This document shows positions 52,346 through 61,825 of a DNA stretch of 64,000 bases, piece by piece (within the stretch, counting starts at the first letter, position 1; the number at the start of each line of letters is the position of its first letter). This DNA is from JBFWUW01 sp050247075. GTDB lineage: Bacteria; Planctomycetota; Planctomycetia; Pirellulales; JBFWUW01. The notes under the pieces are model-generated. The model did no database searches. It was not told the origin of the DNA and saw only the letters and a program-made list of their open reading frames with translations. Both the position numbers and the translations under genes were made by a program. The stretch is taken from the NCBI GenBank assembly GCA_050247075.1, contig JBFWUW010000029.1, forward strand, positions 1-64,000, given 5' to 3'.

Positions 52346-53504
52346 TAGCCGGCCGCCGCGGGCCACGAACCGCCGCGGTATTACCCTGCTGGAGTCGCTG
52401 TTCGCCATTTTCGTGGCGGCCATTGGCATCCTGAGCCTGGCGGCGCTGCTGCCGGTTGGCAAGTTCTTGATCACCCAGGCCGAGCACAGCGACCGCGGCG
52501 CGGCCGTGGCCGAGGCGGCCATGCAAGAATTGATCAACCGCGGGCTGGTGGCGACGGCAAACCAGGTTGGCGCCACCGACATGATTGTCCTCGATCCTTG
52601 GTTTTTGTCGCGGCAGCCCAATCCGGCCGCGCCAGAGATCATGAGTTTTCCCTATGACAGCAGCGCTACTTCGTCCAATTATCTGAATGGCGGTACGCCG
52701 CCGCTGTTACCCCGGTGGACGGTGGTCCCCGCTTTTTCAACCTTGTCCGGCCAGGCAGCCCATCGCGAGGCCGCCGACCGCGTGTTCACCTCGCACGACG
52801 ACCAGATCATGACCGAGGTCGCCGCCGTCGGGCAGCGGCCGCAGGCTCTGCCCACAACGGGTGCCTCGTCCGTGTACCAAGGAGATTACTCCTGGCTGGC
52901 CACCATCACGCCGGCGCTCAGCCAGCGGTTTACCGCCAAGACCATGTTCACCGTGCAGGTAGCCGTCTTCCACAAGCGAGAGCCGCTCCCTCCGGTCGAT
53001 GCCCAGGTGAAGACCCCCAGCGAGCGGATCGTGCTGGCCGACATTTTTGGCACCGGCGTCGGTGGCGGCAGCGTGCAATTTCGCGTCCCCGCCGGGACGA
53101 ACAACGACTTCCTCAAGCTCAAGACCAACCAATGGGTGATGCTCGTCGGCTACGAGGCCATCGGCACGGCCATCAATCCTTACAACGGTGCCACCATTCC
53201 CTCGGTGACCACGCCCGCCGGGACGGGTAAGAACCGTATCGTGGCCCGTTGGTATCGCATTGTCGGCCTGGCCGAAATGACCCCCGGCACCACCACCGGC
53301 GCGCGCGAGGCGACCTTGGCCGGTCCCGATTGGAACACGTCCGTCGCCACGTTCGACAGCGACGACGACGGCGTGGGAGACATTGTCTACGACGCCGACA
53401 GCGGCACCGCCGGCGTTCAGGTCCACGCCTACTTGCTCTCCGACTGCGTCACCGTCCAAGAACGAACCATCAAGCTGGATATCTCCGCGCTCAACGGTTA
53501 CTAA
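52314..53504 (+). CDS. Type IV pilin/pseudopilin-like protein 4 (GspI/PilV-like)
   Basis: The 396-residue protein has a prepilin leader NRRG followed by ITLLESLFAIFVAAIGILSL, Glu at position 5; the TLLESLFA pattern is like GspI/PilV minor pilins. The rest is a large domain of unknown fold. The annotated start codon and the first 11 residues (MSNVECRMSNF) come from a 7-bp repeat tract; ATG 52335 is an in-frame alternative, also inside the tract. It is three bases after the previous gene. Confidence 0.8.
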   Translation: MSNVECRMSNFSRPPRATNRRGITLLESLFAIFVAAIGILSLAALLPVGKFLITQAEHSDRGAAVAEAAMQELINRGLVATANQVGATDMIVLDPWFLSRQPNPAAPEIMSFPYDSSATSSNYLNGGTPPLLPRWTVVPAFSTLSGQAAHREAADRVFTSHDDQIMTEVAAVGQRPQALPTTGASSVYQGDYSWLATITPALSQRFTAKTMFTVQVAVFHKREPLPPVDAQVKTPSERIVLADIFGTGVGGGSVQFRVPAGTNNDFLKLKTNQWVMLVGYEAIGTAINPYNGATIPSVTTPAGTGKNRIVARWYRIVGLAEMTPGTTTGAREATLAGPDWNTSVATFDSDDDGVGDIVYDADSGTAGVQVHAYLLSDCVTVQERTIKLDISALNGY

Positions 53505-53608
53505 GCGCCCCAACTCCAGCGATAAACACCACACACATCGCCGCCCAGTCTACCTGGCGGCTTACGAACCAGGGGGCTTGCCTGGAAATGTGAAAGAGGA
53601 ATCTTGTC

Positions 53609-56600
53609 ATGTCTCGCCGATCATCGCGCCGTTCCGTTCGTGCCACCCGCCGCCCGCGCCGCCAAGGCGTGATTTTGCTGGTGGTGCTGAGCGTGCTGGC
53701 CTTATTCACGCTGTTGGTGCTGACGTTTGTGGTCTACACGTCGCAGCACCGCAAAACGGCGGCCGCCGCCGCCAAGGCCGACCGCTACGACGACACCTTT
53801 TCCGACCTGCTCAACCACGCCATGCTGCAAATTGTGCGCGGCAGCGACAACCCGTACTCGTTCGTCGGCACGCACGGGCTGCTGGAAGACATGTACGGCA
53901 ATGACTGGCTCACCGGCACGCTGGTGGCCGGCGGCAGCGGCGTGCCGACCACCTTCGCCCTGGGCTATCAATATGGCTACGACGGCTCGTCGGGCGTCCC
54001 CAGCATGATGTACTTTGACGTGCCGCTCACAGGGGCAGACGGCGCGCCGGGCCGTTTGAACATCGACGACGACAGCAACGGCATGATCGACGATGCCTCG
54101 GAACTGGGCTATTACGGCAGCGACGACTACCGCCAGACCAACGGCTACTACAACGGCCGCGTTCTCACCATGCTGGGCGGCCCCGCGGGCGGGCAAACCA
54201 CGCGGATCACCGGCTATGCCGTCGATACGGCTGGCGGCTACGCCCGCATCGTGATGCTGCCATTTGAAACCATGAGTACCAATGGCGCAACCTGGAATGC
54301 CGCCGGGGCTCCACAGGTGGGAAACAACTTCATCATCAATGGCCGCCCCTTCAGCGGTACGGGGTTTGGGTATGACTCCAGCACCGGGCTGACCAATCGG
54401 CAAGACGGGATTGGCCGGGAGTACGCCTTGCTCCCCTTTGCGCCTATCCCCCTGCCCGACTCTGTATCAAGTTATGCCAACGAGTGGGTTGACCATCAGG
54501 CTTATATTCTTGGCCCGGACGGCGTCGCCGGCACGCCCGACGATCCCATCAACGCCAACGAGGATTACGACGGACCCGACTACAACAACATGATGCTGGC
54601 CGGCCGCGTGTGGACCGGCACCCACTACGAGGTTGCCTTGCCGTCGCTGGTGCGGCCAGACCTCATCCGCTACTGGTTTGCGCGGCAAACCGCCGCGGGG
54701 GTCGATATGACCACGCCCGCCAATCAATTTGCCATCCTAAAGCGTACTTGCCCGCGGCCTTTGCCCCTCACGCCTGGTCATCCTTTGTTTACGGGCAGCA
54801 ACCCCAGCTTTGCTACCAGCAGCCTGTGGACCGACGCCGATTCCGCCGGTACGGCCACGGGAATCATCGACGCCATGCGCAACCGCAACTGGGATGTGGA
54901 CAACGACGGCGACGGCCGGCCCGACAGCGTATGGATCGACTTTGGCTTCCCCGTGCAAACCGCCCCCGACGGCCGCCGCTACAAACCGCTGATAGCCCCG
55001 CTGGTGCTAGACATGGACGGCCGGCTGAACGTCAATGCGCATGGCACAGGCTACCACTACGCCGTGGATGGATCGGGCAACGAAATCTATGTTGGCCTGA
55101 ACGAGTTCCCCGGCAACTTCGCGGGGGGCCAAGGTTTCACCACGCCCATTCCCATGGCTACCGGTTCTGGCGTGTCGGCCGCCGAGGTCAGCCTGGGCGC
55201 GCCGGCGCCGAACCAATCGATTGTCGCGCGGCCTTACCTGGCCAACGACGGCACCACCATCATCAACGAATATCGCCGCTTGTTACTGGGGGGCTACCCC
55301 ATCGACACCCGCACCGGCAATTTGGATGGCACCAAGCCGTGGTTGGAAGGCAAGTATGGCGAGGGCTTTTTGAATTTCGACGGCTCGGGCCGGTTTCCCA
55401 TGCCCGGCCTGACGAGTGCCGCCACACCATTGGGCAATGGGCCCGATGGGACCGCGAACACGGCCGATGACGTGTTTGACGGCGATTTCAACTACCCGGT
55501 TTGGCCCATGCCGTTCGTCAGTGGCGCAACGGCGGGCACCTTCCGGGGCGATTTCAGCACCAACACCTTCTACGCCGGCAGCAGCGGCGCCATCGGCGTG
55601 CTGGGCTCGCCCATCGACCTGGACGGCAACGGCGTCATGGGTTTGGACCTCATGGGCAATCCCTTCTACGTGCTTCAGGCGGGCGTTAATCCGCTGCCAG
55701 GGTATACCGCGGTGGGCCTGGGCGAAGCCTTCAACGACCCCATGGAGTTGGACCTTTCGACCAAGGCCGCGCGCACGTTTTACAATACGGCCACCGGCTC
55801 GGCCGGCACGATCGACCAGCCCTTTACGCCGGCGGAACTGGAAGCCATTTTGCGCCGTCGCGATAGAGACGCCCGCACCCTGGCCGACCGTATGATCCGG
55901 CTGGCTCCGCGGACCTTTGGCAGCGACCGCGGCACGCAGTCAATCACCACGGAAAGCTGGAACGTGGCCATGCCAACCGTCACCCTGCCAGAGGAACTGC
56001 GGCGCGTGTTGGTCTCCAACGGCATCCCCGTGCCGACCAATTTGCACATCAATGACCTGTACGCCCTTAAGTTGCTCAACGAGAACGGCACTTTGACAGC
56101 GGCAATGCTCAATGCCAATCTGGCGATCATGCTGCCGGTCGACCTGGCGGCCGGCTTGCGGCTGGACATCAACCGCCCCCTGGGCAACGGAGCCGACGAC
56201 AACGGCAACGGCGTGGTCGATGATCCGGCCGAGGCGCTGGCGGGCGAACCAATCTGGAACGGCTCGGTCATCGGCCCGGTCTTCATGAACCACAGCAACG
56301 ACAATATCCCCGCCAACCGTTACCTGGCCCGGCAGCAATTGGCCCGGCAGTTGTATTGCTTGATGATGCTGCTCAAGGACTCTGGCTATATCGAGCCAGT
56401 CAGCGCGGCGGAAGGCCTGAGCGACGCGCAACGGGTGGAACTGACCGCCCGGCGGATCGCGCAATGGTGCATCAACGTGGTGGACTTCCGCGACCGCGAC
56501 TCGATCATGACGCCGTTTGAGTACGACGTCTTTCCGTTTGTCGATGCCAACAGCGACGGCATCACTTGGGACGTAGACGGATGGGTAGGCTACAACGCCG

Positions 56601-59584
56601 TCACCGGGGCCGCCAGCGTGGACGACAACGACCTCACCAACTACCCGCACCGCCGGCTGGTGTGGGGTTGCGAACAGCCCGACCTGCTGCTGACGGAGTC
56701 GTTTGCCTTTCACGATACCCGCACCGAGAATTTGGCTACCCCGATGGGCCTCTATTCCGATGGTACGATGGGCGATACTAACTTTGATCAGCGGAAGTTG
56801 CCTCGCGGCGCGGGTTTCGTCGAAGTGCAATGCGTGCGGAATCCCAACAACACGGCCTACATGGGCGACCTGTACCGTGCCAACGGGTATCTCGACCTGG
56901 GCAAGATGTCGCCCGCCGGTACGACGGGGCAGTACCCGGTCTGGCGGCTGGCGGTGACCTATGGCGGGAAGGAAGACGACACGAACCTGGCGGTAACGGG
57001 AGGTGACCGCAACGACATTTCGAAACGGGCATATACCCGGCCCGATACCACCACGTTTCAGCCCGACGACATGAACCCACTGAGCGCCTCGCATATTCCA
57101 GGGGCGGCCTATCCGGTCCCCGCGGGTGGTATTATTACGGCAGCCTCGCCGCTTGCCGCGACGGAGACCCAGAATGCCGAGATTGAACGAATTGTCTGGT
57201 TTTGCTCGGTGCCGCCCACCAACGGCACCACGATTGACGCCGATCGTATTTACTATAACTACGGCCCAGGTCCTGGCGTGGGAGCGACCAACGTCTTGCT
57301 CGGTCCAGGCCAATTCGCGGTTGTCGGCCCTTATCGCAACCCCGACTCTGGTCCCGACAACATCACCAACATCGGTCCCAGTGCCGCGGGCAACGTCGCC
57401 GCCGAGATTTGGCTGGGCAACACGCCAGCGGCGGCACTGCCGGATGGCACCCCCAACACCGGTTGCCGCGTACCGGTTAAAGTGACCGACAATGGCGGTG
57501 GCGACAATTACCCCGCCATCGGCGATATCCAAACGCCGTTGGGGATTGCCGTGGCGGGCGATCCCAACGGGACGGCCAACGAAACGAACAACGGCTGGGA
57601 TACACCCATCGGTTTCAGCATTTCCGAACCCTTATTTTCGGACGCCAGCTATTACCCTAAACCTGACGATAGCGGTAACACCACCTCGATCGAACACTAC
57701 GAAGGTTCAACATCAACCGAGACAGACCAGTTTGTGACGCCATTGGACGAACCGTTCGATCACGATTCTGCTCGGCCACTTGGTGCCAAACCGGACGCCG
57801 AGGCCGTCTACCACACTCATGGCACTCGCCTTGGGTACAAGACAGTATTTCTGCAACGACTGGCAGATCCGACGATCGCCTGGAACCCCATGCCCGGCCA
57901 GACCGGACACAACAGCTCGTTGCCGGTCAATCCTTACTTGACGGTTGATTGGATGCCAATTGACTTGACGGTCTTCAATAGCGAGCCCGCGACACCCGCT
58001 GGGGTGACAGATCCCGATGGGAACGGATCATTGCCGTATTATTTTGGTACACGGCAACGAGGCGTTCCACGTACCCCACCAGGCAGCGGCGGGACGTACA
58101 ACATATGGGCGCAACCGCCAGTAAATGGTCCCGGTACTAGTTGGGATGCCGCCAACACACGGCTGACAACGCCGGTCACGCCCGTCTCGAGCAACCCCGA
58201 CACAACGTTGGGATACATCAATCTGCCGTTTACACTGCCGGCCGCCGCGCCAGGCTACGCGGCCCCAGGCTATTTGACCGCCACGAATCTGGCGACCAAG
58301 GCCCCCGGCTATCCCACGACCTACCTGGGTGATCCCGGCTACGTCAGCGGCCCCACGTATGTCGGCGGGCCGATGCCGCCGGAAATCACCGTTAACGGTG
58401 TTACTTATCCCGTAGGCACGACTTATCCCAACTTGTCTTGGAATAATCGCCCCTATACCAGCGGCCTGGAGGTGATGCAGGTTCCGGCCAGTAGTTGCAG
58501 CCGCTTGCTGCACGAATTCAGCTTTGGCGGGCTGCGCGAGTACGCCGGTCCCGCGCCTGGCGCGCCGGGCGATGGAGCCGCCTTTGCCGAAGGAACCGCC
58601 AATGGACGGCCCTTTGGGCACTTGCTGAACCTGTTCACATCGTCTAACGACTTGCCGGCACCAACGTATCAACCTGAAAATCCAGCGCTGGCCCGCAGCA
58701 ACTACCATCGTGTGCTGGATTATCTCACGGTGCCTTCGCGCTATTCCGGCACCAAGGATGCCCTCAACCCGGCCGCCGTGTGGGATACGGCCAGTGCCAG
58801 CTTGCCGTTCCATGTGCCGTTCAATACCGTCTCGCGCTATCGCGAGCCAGGCATGGTGAACCTGAATACCCTCATGGACGATGGCACTATTTTCCGCGGA
58901 GTCATGAACGACTACCCCAGTGCCGGGACAACCTGGCTGGCCATGTTGCAAAGCCGGCGCGGTTATGGCGGCGTGGTGGCTGCTCCACTTCAGGCGTTAA
59001 TGTACGATGCCAGCAACTATTCGCCCACGATCTTTGCCAACCCGTTTCGATCGTTTGGCAGCGGCTATAATGTGCCGGTGCCGGCGCTGCGGTACCGCAA
59101 CGTCGATCCGTCGGGCACGACTTTCTTGCCCCGCGATCTGGTTGAGGCGGGCCTGCTTCGTCCGATTCCCTTGGATACGGACCAAAACAACTTCACGCCG
59201 CCGAACAGCCCGCTGTTCTCTAACAACACCGGCTTTACGGCTCTCTATACGCCAGACGCCACCATGTCGGTGCCGTTCCGCAACGCCACCCGCAACCCGC
59301 GGTTCCGCTATGAACAGTTCCAAAAATTGGGGAACGTGGCGACCACGCAATCGAACGTGTACGGCATTTGGATCACGGTCGGCTATTTCGAGGTAGCTCC
59401 GGTGCGGGTAACGGCGGCTAATCCCGAAGGGGTGCAATTGTTGGGCGAGCTAGGCTCTGACACAGGCGAAATCAAACGCCACCGGGCCTTCTACCTGTAC
59501 GACCGCTCAATCCCCGTGGCCTTCCAGCGCGGCATGGACCACAACGTGGACAAGGCCTTGCTGGTGAGGAGAATCATCGAGTAA
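53609..59584 (+). CDS. Giant GspK-like minor pseudopilin (1991 residues)
   Basis: The N-terminus RRPRRQG then VILLVVLSVLALFTLLVLTF is a basic leader, a Gly cleavage site and a hydrophobic helix lacking Glu at mature position 5, which is the hallmark of GspK among pseudopilins. Gene order after three or four other pseudopilins supports this. GspK is normally about 320 residues and caps the pseudopilus; here nearly 2000 residues follow. At least five Asp/Asn/Gly loops of the DxDxDG calcium type occur near residues 153, 431, 670, 863 and 979 (for example DNDGDGRPDS and DLDGNGVMGLD). The C-terminal half is Pro/Gly/Thr-rich. The function is inferred. Confidence 0.72.
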   Translation: MSRRSSRRSVRATRRPRRQGVILLVVLSVLALFTLLVLTFVVYTSQHRKTAAAAAKADRYDDTFSDLLNHAMLQIVRGSDNPYSFVGTHGLLEDMYGNDWLTGTLVAGGSGVPTTFALGYQYGYDGSSGVPSMMYFDVPLTGADGAPGRLNIDDDSNGMIDDASELGYYGSDDYRQTNGYYNGRVLTMLGGPAGGQTTRITGYAVDTAGGYARIVMLPFETMSTNGATWNAAGAPQVGNNFIINGRPFSGTGFGYDSSTGLTNRQDGIGREYALLPFAPIPLPDSVSSYANEWVDHQAYILGPDGVAGTPDDPINANEDYDGPDYNNMMLAGRVWTGTHYEVALPSLVRPDLIRYWFARQTAAGVDMTTPANQFAILKRTCPRPLPLTPGHPLFTGSNPSFATSSLWTDADSAGTATGIIDAMRNRNWDVDNDGDGRPDSVWIDFGFPVQTAPDGRRYKPLIAPLVLDMDGRLNVNAHGTGYHYAVDGSGNEIYVGLNEFPGNFAGGQGFTTPIPMATGSGVSAAEVSLGAPAPNQSIVARPYLANDGTTIINEYRRLLLGGYPIDTRTGNLDGTKPWLEGKYGEGFLNFDGSGRFPMPGLTSAATPLGNGPDGTANTADDVFDGDFNYPVWPMPFVSGATAGTFRGDFSTNTFYAGSSGAIGVLGSPIDLDGNGVMGLDLMGNPFYVLQAGVNPLPGYTAVGLGEAFNDPMELDLSTKAARTFYNTATGSAGTIDQPFTPAELEAILRRRDRDARTLADRMIRLAPRTFGSDRGTQSITTESWNVAMPTVTLPEELRRVLVSNGIPVPTNLHINDLYALKLLNENGTLTAAMLNANLAIMLPVDLAAGLRLDINRPLGNGADDNGNGVVDDPAEALAGEPIWNGSVIGPVFMNHSNDNIPANRYLARQQLARQLYCLMMLLKDSGYIEPVSAAEGLSDAQRVELTARRIAQWCINVVDFRDRDSIMTPFEYDVFPFVDANSDGITWDVDGWVGYNAVTGAASVDDNDLTNYPHRRLVWGCEQPDLLLTESFAFHDTRTENLATPMGLYSDGTMGDTNFDQRKLPRGAGFVEVQCVRNPNNTAYMGDLYRANGYLDLGKMSPAGTTGQYPVWRLAVTYGGKEDDTNLAVTGGDRNDISKRAYTRPDTTTFQPDDMNPLSASHIPGAAYPVPAGGIITAASPLAATETQNAEIERIVWFCSVPPTNGTTIDADRIYYNYGPGPGVGATNVLLGPGQFAVVGPYRNPDSGPDNITNIGPSAAGNVAAEIWLGNTPAAALPDGTPNTGCRVPVKVTDNGGGDNYPAIGDIQTPLGIAVAGDPNGTANETNNGWDTPIGFSISEPLFSDASYYPKPDDSGNTTSIEHYEGSTSTETDQFVTPLDEPFDHDSARPLGAKPDAEAVYHTHGTRLGYKTVFLQRLADPTIAWNPMPGQTGHNSSLPVNPYLTVDWMPIDLTVFNSEPATPAGVTDPDGNGSLPYYFGTRQRGVPRTPPGSGGTYNIWAQPPVNGPGTSWDAANTRLTTPVTPVSSNPDTTLGYINLPFTLPAAAPGYAAPGYLTATNLATKAPGYPTTYLGDPGYVSGPTYVGGPMPPEITVNGVTYPVGTTYPNLSWNNRPYTSGLEVMQVPASSCSRLLHEFSFGGLREYAGPAPGAPGDGAAFAEGTANGRPFGHLLNLFTSSNDLPAPTYQPENPALARSNYHRVLDYLTVPSRYSGTKDALNPAAVWDTASASLPFHVPFNTVSRYREPGMVNLNTLMDDGTIFRGVMNDYPSAGTTWLAMLQSRRGYGGVVAAPLQALMYDASNYSPTIFANPFRSFGSGYNVPVPALRYRNVDPSGTTFLPRDLVEAGLLRPIPLDTDQNNFTPPNSPLFSNNTGFTALYTPDATMSVPFRNATRNPRFRYEQFQKLGNVATTQSNVYGIWITVGYFEVAPVRVTAANPEGVQLLGELGSDTGEIKRHRAFYLYDRSIPVAFQRGMDHNVDKALLVRRIIE

Positions 59585-59658
59585 GGCGAAAGGCGAAAGG
59601 ATGAAGGCGAAAAAACTGAAAACTGAAAACTGACAACTAAAGACTGACGACTGACAAC
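59584..59658. repeat. 7-bp-period repeat tract before mscL
   Basis: AAGGCGA units (59584-59610) pass into AAAACTG, AAAACTG, ACAACTA, AAGACTG, ACGACTG, ACAACTC up to five bases before the mscL ATG. The 7-bp register is kept throughout. Confidence 0.8.
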
Positions 59659-59663
59659 TCCCC

Positions 59664-60065
59664 ATGAGCATGCTGAAAGAGTTCAAAGAGTTTGCCATGC
59701 GCGGCAATGTCGTGGACATGGCCGTGGGCATTGTGATCGGTGCCGCGTTCGGCAAGATTGTCACCTCGCTGGTGAGCGACATCATCATGCCGCCGTTGGG
59801 CTTGCTGACGGAAGGTGCCCTTAATTTTTCTGAGTACCAGATCGTACTGCGCAAGGCGGCCGAAGAGGGGGGCAAGGATCTGGTCTGGAAGTACGGTTCG
59901 TTCATCACGTCGGTGGTGGACTTTATCATCGTGGCCTTTGCCATCTTCATGGTGGTCAAGCTGATGAACCGGCTGAAGCGCAAGGAAGAGGCCGCCCCGC
60001 CACCCGCCCCGCCGCCAGAGATCGTGCTGCTGACCGAAATCCGCGACGAATTGAAGGCCCGGTAG
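59664..60065 (+). CDS. mscL: Large-conductance mechanosensitive channel MscL
   Basis: The 133-residue protein is a standard MscL: N-terminal amphipathic MLKEFKEFAMRGNVVDMAVG, pore helix 1 continuing IVIGAAFGKIVTSLVSDIIM, PPLGLL, a periplasmic loop, helix 2 (about 78-102, FITSVVDFIIVAFAIFMVVK) and a cytoplasmic helix after a Pro-rich linker (EIVLLTEIRDELK). The pentameric channel opens on membrane tension to release solutes during osmotic downshock. Its leader is a heptamer repeat tract, so no normal ribosome site is visible. Confidence 0.95.
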   Translation: MSMLKEFKEFAMRGNVVDMAVGIVIGAAFGKIVTSLVSDIIMPPLGLLTEGALNFSEYQIVLRKAAEEGGKDLVWKYGSFITSVVDFIIVAFAIFMVVKLMNRLKRKEEAAPPPAPPPEIVLLTEIRDELKAR

Positions 60066-60121
60066 CCGCCTAACAGAGCCATTCAACAGGCCGCGGAAAC
60101 GCATGGAAGCGTTGCCAAAAT

Positions 60122-60137
60122 AACGACAAAAGTCGTT
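60122..60137 (+). terminator. Weak stem-loop after mscL
   Basis: AACGAC, a loop AAAA and GTCGTT form a 6-bp stem 57 bp after the mscL stop, followed only by GTTCGC. It may be a weak terminator; evidence is slight. Confidence 0.3.
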
Positions 60138-60317
60138 GTTCGCGGGCCGTGAATAGCGTGGCCCCGCACCTAGGGCCCGCGGAGGACATCCACGATTAGT
60201 CCTGTCGACCTGATCGCCGAGCGATGCCTATGGACCTTTCCACGGTTCGGTGATGGCAAACTTGTTGACTGAATGGCCGTCCCCGAAGTGGCTCATTCAA
60301 ACCCGGCGTGGGACGTC

Positions 60318-60593
60318 TTAAGGCGATTGTTGGGGAACCTGTTGTTGGTGGCGGAGGCGGGCGTGTTGCATGGTTAAGTATTCCATGCGAGCGTGCCAGA
60401 CCGCCGCCGCCAGCGAGGCCGCTGTCAACGCCAGGCCCAATTTTCGCGTGCCGCCGCTGCCGCGACAGGCCGCCCAACCATCCAGGGCGGCTGCCGTTAG
60501 ATACCAGAAGGGGCAATAGCACATTAAGAAAATGCCAACGACAAACATCACACCCGCGCCGACGAGGCAGGCAAATGCGGTTCCCTGAAGCAT
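60318..60593 (-). CDS. Small membrane protein, unknown
   Basis: The 91-residue protein from ATG 60593 (MLQGTAFACLVGAGVMFVVG) has two or three hydrophobic spans (about 5-25, 28-42 with a Cys-rich CYCPFWYLTAAAL, and 50-65). The C-terminus is Gln/His-rich. No family is recognised. ATG 60668 upstream would run through a strong GC palindrome (60622-60656) and is less likely. Confidence 0.5.
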   Translation of the reverse strand: MLQGTAFACLVGAGVMFVVGIFLMCYCPFWYLTAAALDGWAACRGSGGTRKLGLALTAASLAAAVWHARMEYLTMQHARLRHQQQVPQQSP

Positions 60594-60621
60594 CGTGCGA
60601 CTCCCCGGCCGAATCAACAAG

Positions 60622-60656
60622 CGGGCCGGCCCAAATTGTGTGATTGGGCCGGCCCG
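60622..60656. repeat. 13-bp perfect stem-loop in a gene leader
   Basis: CGGGCCGGCCCAA (60622-60634) and TTGGGCCGGCCCG (60644-60656) pair perfectly with a 9-nt loop. The hairpin lies 29 bp upstream of the small membrane-protein start. No T run follows on either strand. Confidence 0.8.
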
Positions 60657-60735
60657 GAATGGCATCAATTTGCGCCCGGCGGATCCATGCGGGCAATAGT
60701 GCTCCGCCGTAGCAGTGGCGTTTTTTTGCCTGCTG

Positions 60736-60760
60736 AGGTACCGCCCGGCAGGCCGTACCT
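60736..60760. repeat. AGGTAC...GTACCT palindrome after the SMP-30-type gene
   Basis: AGGTAC (60736-60741) and GTACCT (60755-60760) flank the GC-rich loop CGCCCGGCAGGCC. It lies 13 bp beyond the stop of the minus-strand gene at 60773 and could be a REP-like unit or weak terminator; the T run at 60721-60727 is on the wrong side for that gene. Confidence 0.5.
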
Positions 60761-60772
60761 ACTGAGCGGCAC

Positions 60773-61825
60773 CTACTTTTTAAACGGGATGTGGTAGCCC
60801 TTGGTCTTGAGCGAAATGCGGAACAGGCTGGTATCCACCGTGACGTACAACATGTTCGACTCGGCTCCGTTGCCGAAGACGACATTGCTGGGGATTCCCT
60901 TCGGTTCCTTGGCGTCGGGCTGCGAAGGGCCAGTGGGGATGAAGGCCAGTTCCTTGCCCGCCGGATTGATGACCATGATGCCCGGCCGTTTGAGGCTGCG
61001 GCAGGCCAGGTAGAGATTGCCGTTGGTATCCAGGGTCAGGCCGTCGACGCCGTTCTCGGTGCCAAAGTCGATCAGTGTTTTTCGCGGCCCAGCGACCAGG
61101 CCGTCATCCCCCAGCGGGAACGAATAGACCTTCATGGCCCCTTTTTTCGGTTCGGCCGGCGACCCGATCTTGTCGGTGCCGTTGTTGTGATCGACGACGT
61201 ACAACGTTTTTTGATCGGGACTTTGGCCCACGCCGTTGGGCTTTTCGCATTCGTGCGTGACCTCGACAACGGTGCCGTCGGTGTCGATGCGGTAGACGGC
61301 CCGATGCTCCAACTCGCGCGGTTCATCCCCCAGGTAACGCGGGTCGCAAAAATAGATGCGGCCCTTGAGGTCGATGCACAGGTCGTTGGGGGCGTTGAAT
61401 TTCTTGCCCATGTATTTATCGGCTACCGTGCTGCTTTGGCCCGTCTTGGTATCGTAGCGAGCCACCCGGCGGCCCCCTTGGTCCGAGCCCTCGCAAGCTA
61501 CCAGCAAGCCGTCGGCGTCGAACATCAAGCCGTTGGCCTTGCCGCTATCGCTGGTGAAAGGCTCTGTCTTGCCGTTCTTGGGATTGAACCGCAAGATCAT
61601 CCCCTTGTCGGCCCCAAACGGAATGTCCGTGAAATAAATGCTGCCATCCGGAGCAACCGCCGGACCTTCCGTCAGGCCCCCTTTGATCGGCGCGGTGCGG
61701 GTAAACAGCAGCTCTAGTTTGGCATCTGACGAAACAATCGCCTCGCCGGTCGGCTTGGGCAGGTCGGCTGCCCGCAAGATGGTAGAGAATGCAATGGCAA
61801 CCGCGGTAACCGCCCAGACACGCAT
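60773..61825 (-). CDS. SMP-30/gluconolactonase-family exported protein
   Basis: The 350-residue protein has a signal peptide (MRVWAVTAVAIAFSTILRAA) and a six-bladed SMP-30/gluconolactonase beta-propeller. Family patches include LTEGPAVAPDGSIYFTDIPF, FNAPNDLCIDLKGRIYFCDP, CEKPNGVGQSPDQKTLYVVD and VDGLTLDTNGNLYLACRS; the metal-binding Glu, Asn and Asp expected at the propeller centre can be placed in EGP, PND and DGL. It probably hydrolyses a sugar lactone or related ester outside the cytoplasm. AGGAG seven bases before ATG 61825 fixes the start. Confidence 0.88.
   Translation of the reverse strand: MRVWAVTAVAIAFSTILRAADLPKPTGEAIVSSDAKLELLFTRTAPIKGGLTEGPAVAPDGSIYFTDIPFGADKGMILRFNPKNGKTEPFTSDSGKANGLMFDADGLLVACEGSDQGGRRVARYDTKTGQSSTVADKYMGKKFNAPNDLCIDLKGRIYFCDPRYLGDEPRELEHRAVYRIDTDGTVVEVTHECEKPNGVGQSPDQKTLYVVDHNNGTDKIGSPAEPKKGAMKVYSFPLGDDGLVAGPRKTLIDFGTENGVDGLTLDTNGNLYLACRSLKRPGIMVINPAGKELAFIPTGPSQPDAKEPKGIPSNVVFGNGAESNMLYVTVDTSLFRISLKTKGYHIPFKK

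Noticed and set aside
55940..57532. 530-codon minus-strand open frame inside the giant pseudopilin gene
   Set aside because: Val/Arg/Gly-rich shadow of the 1991-codon gene, with no motif or ribosome site.
60196..60885. 229-codon minus-strand open frame after mscL
   Set aside because: It overlaps both the small membrane protein and the end of the SMP-30-type gene in another frame and has Cys/Arg/Ser-rich composition typical of shadows.
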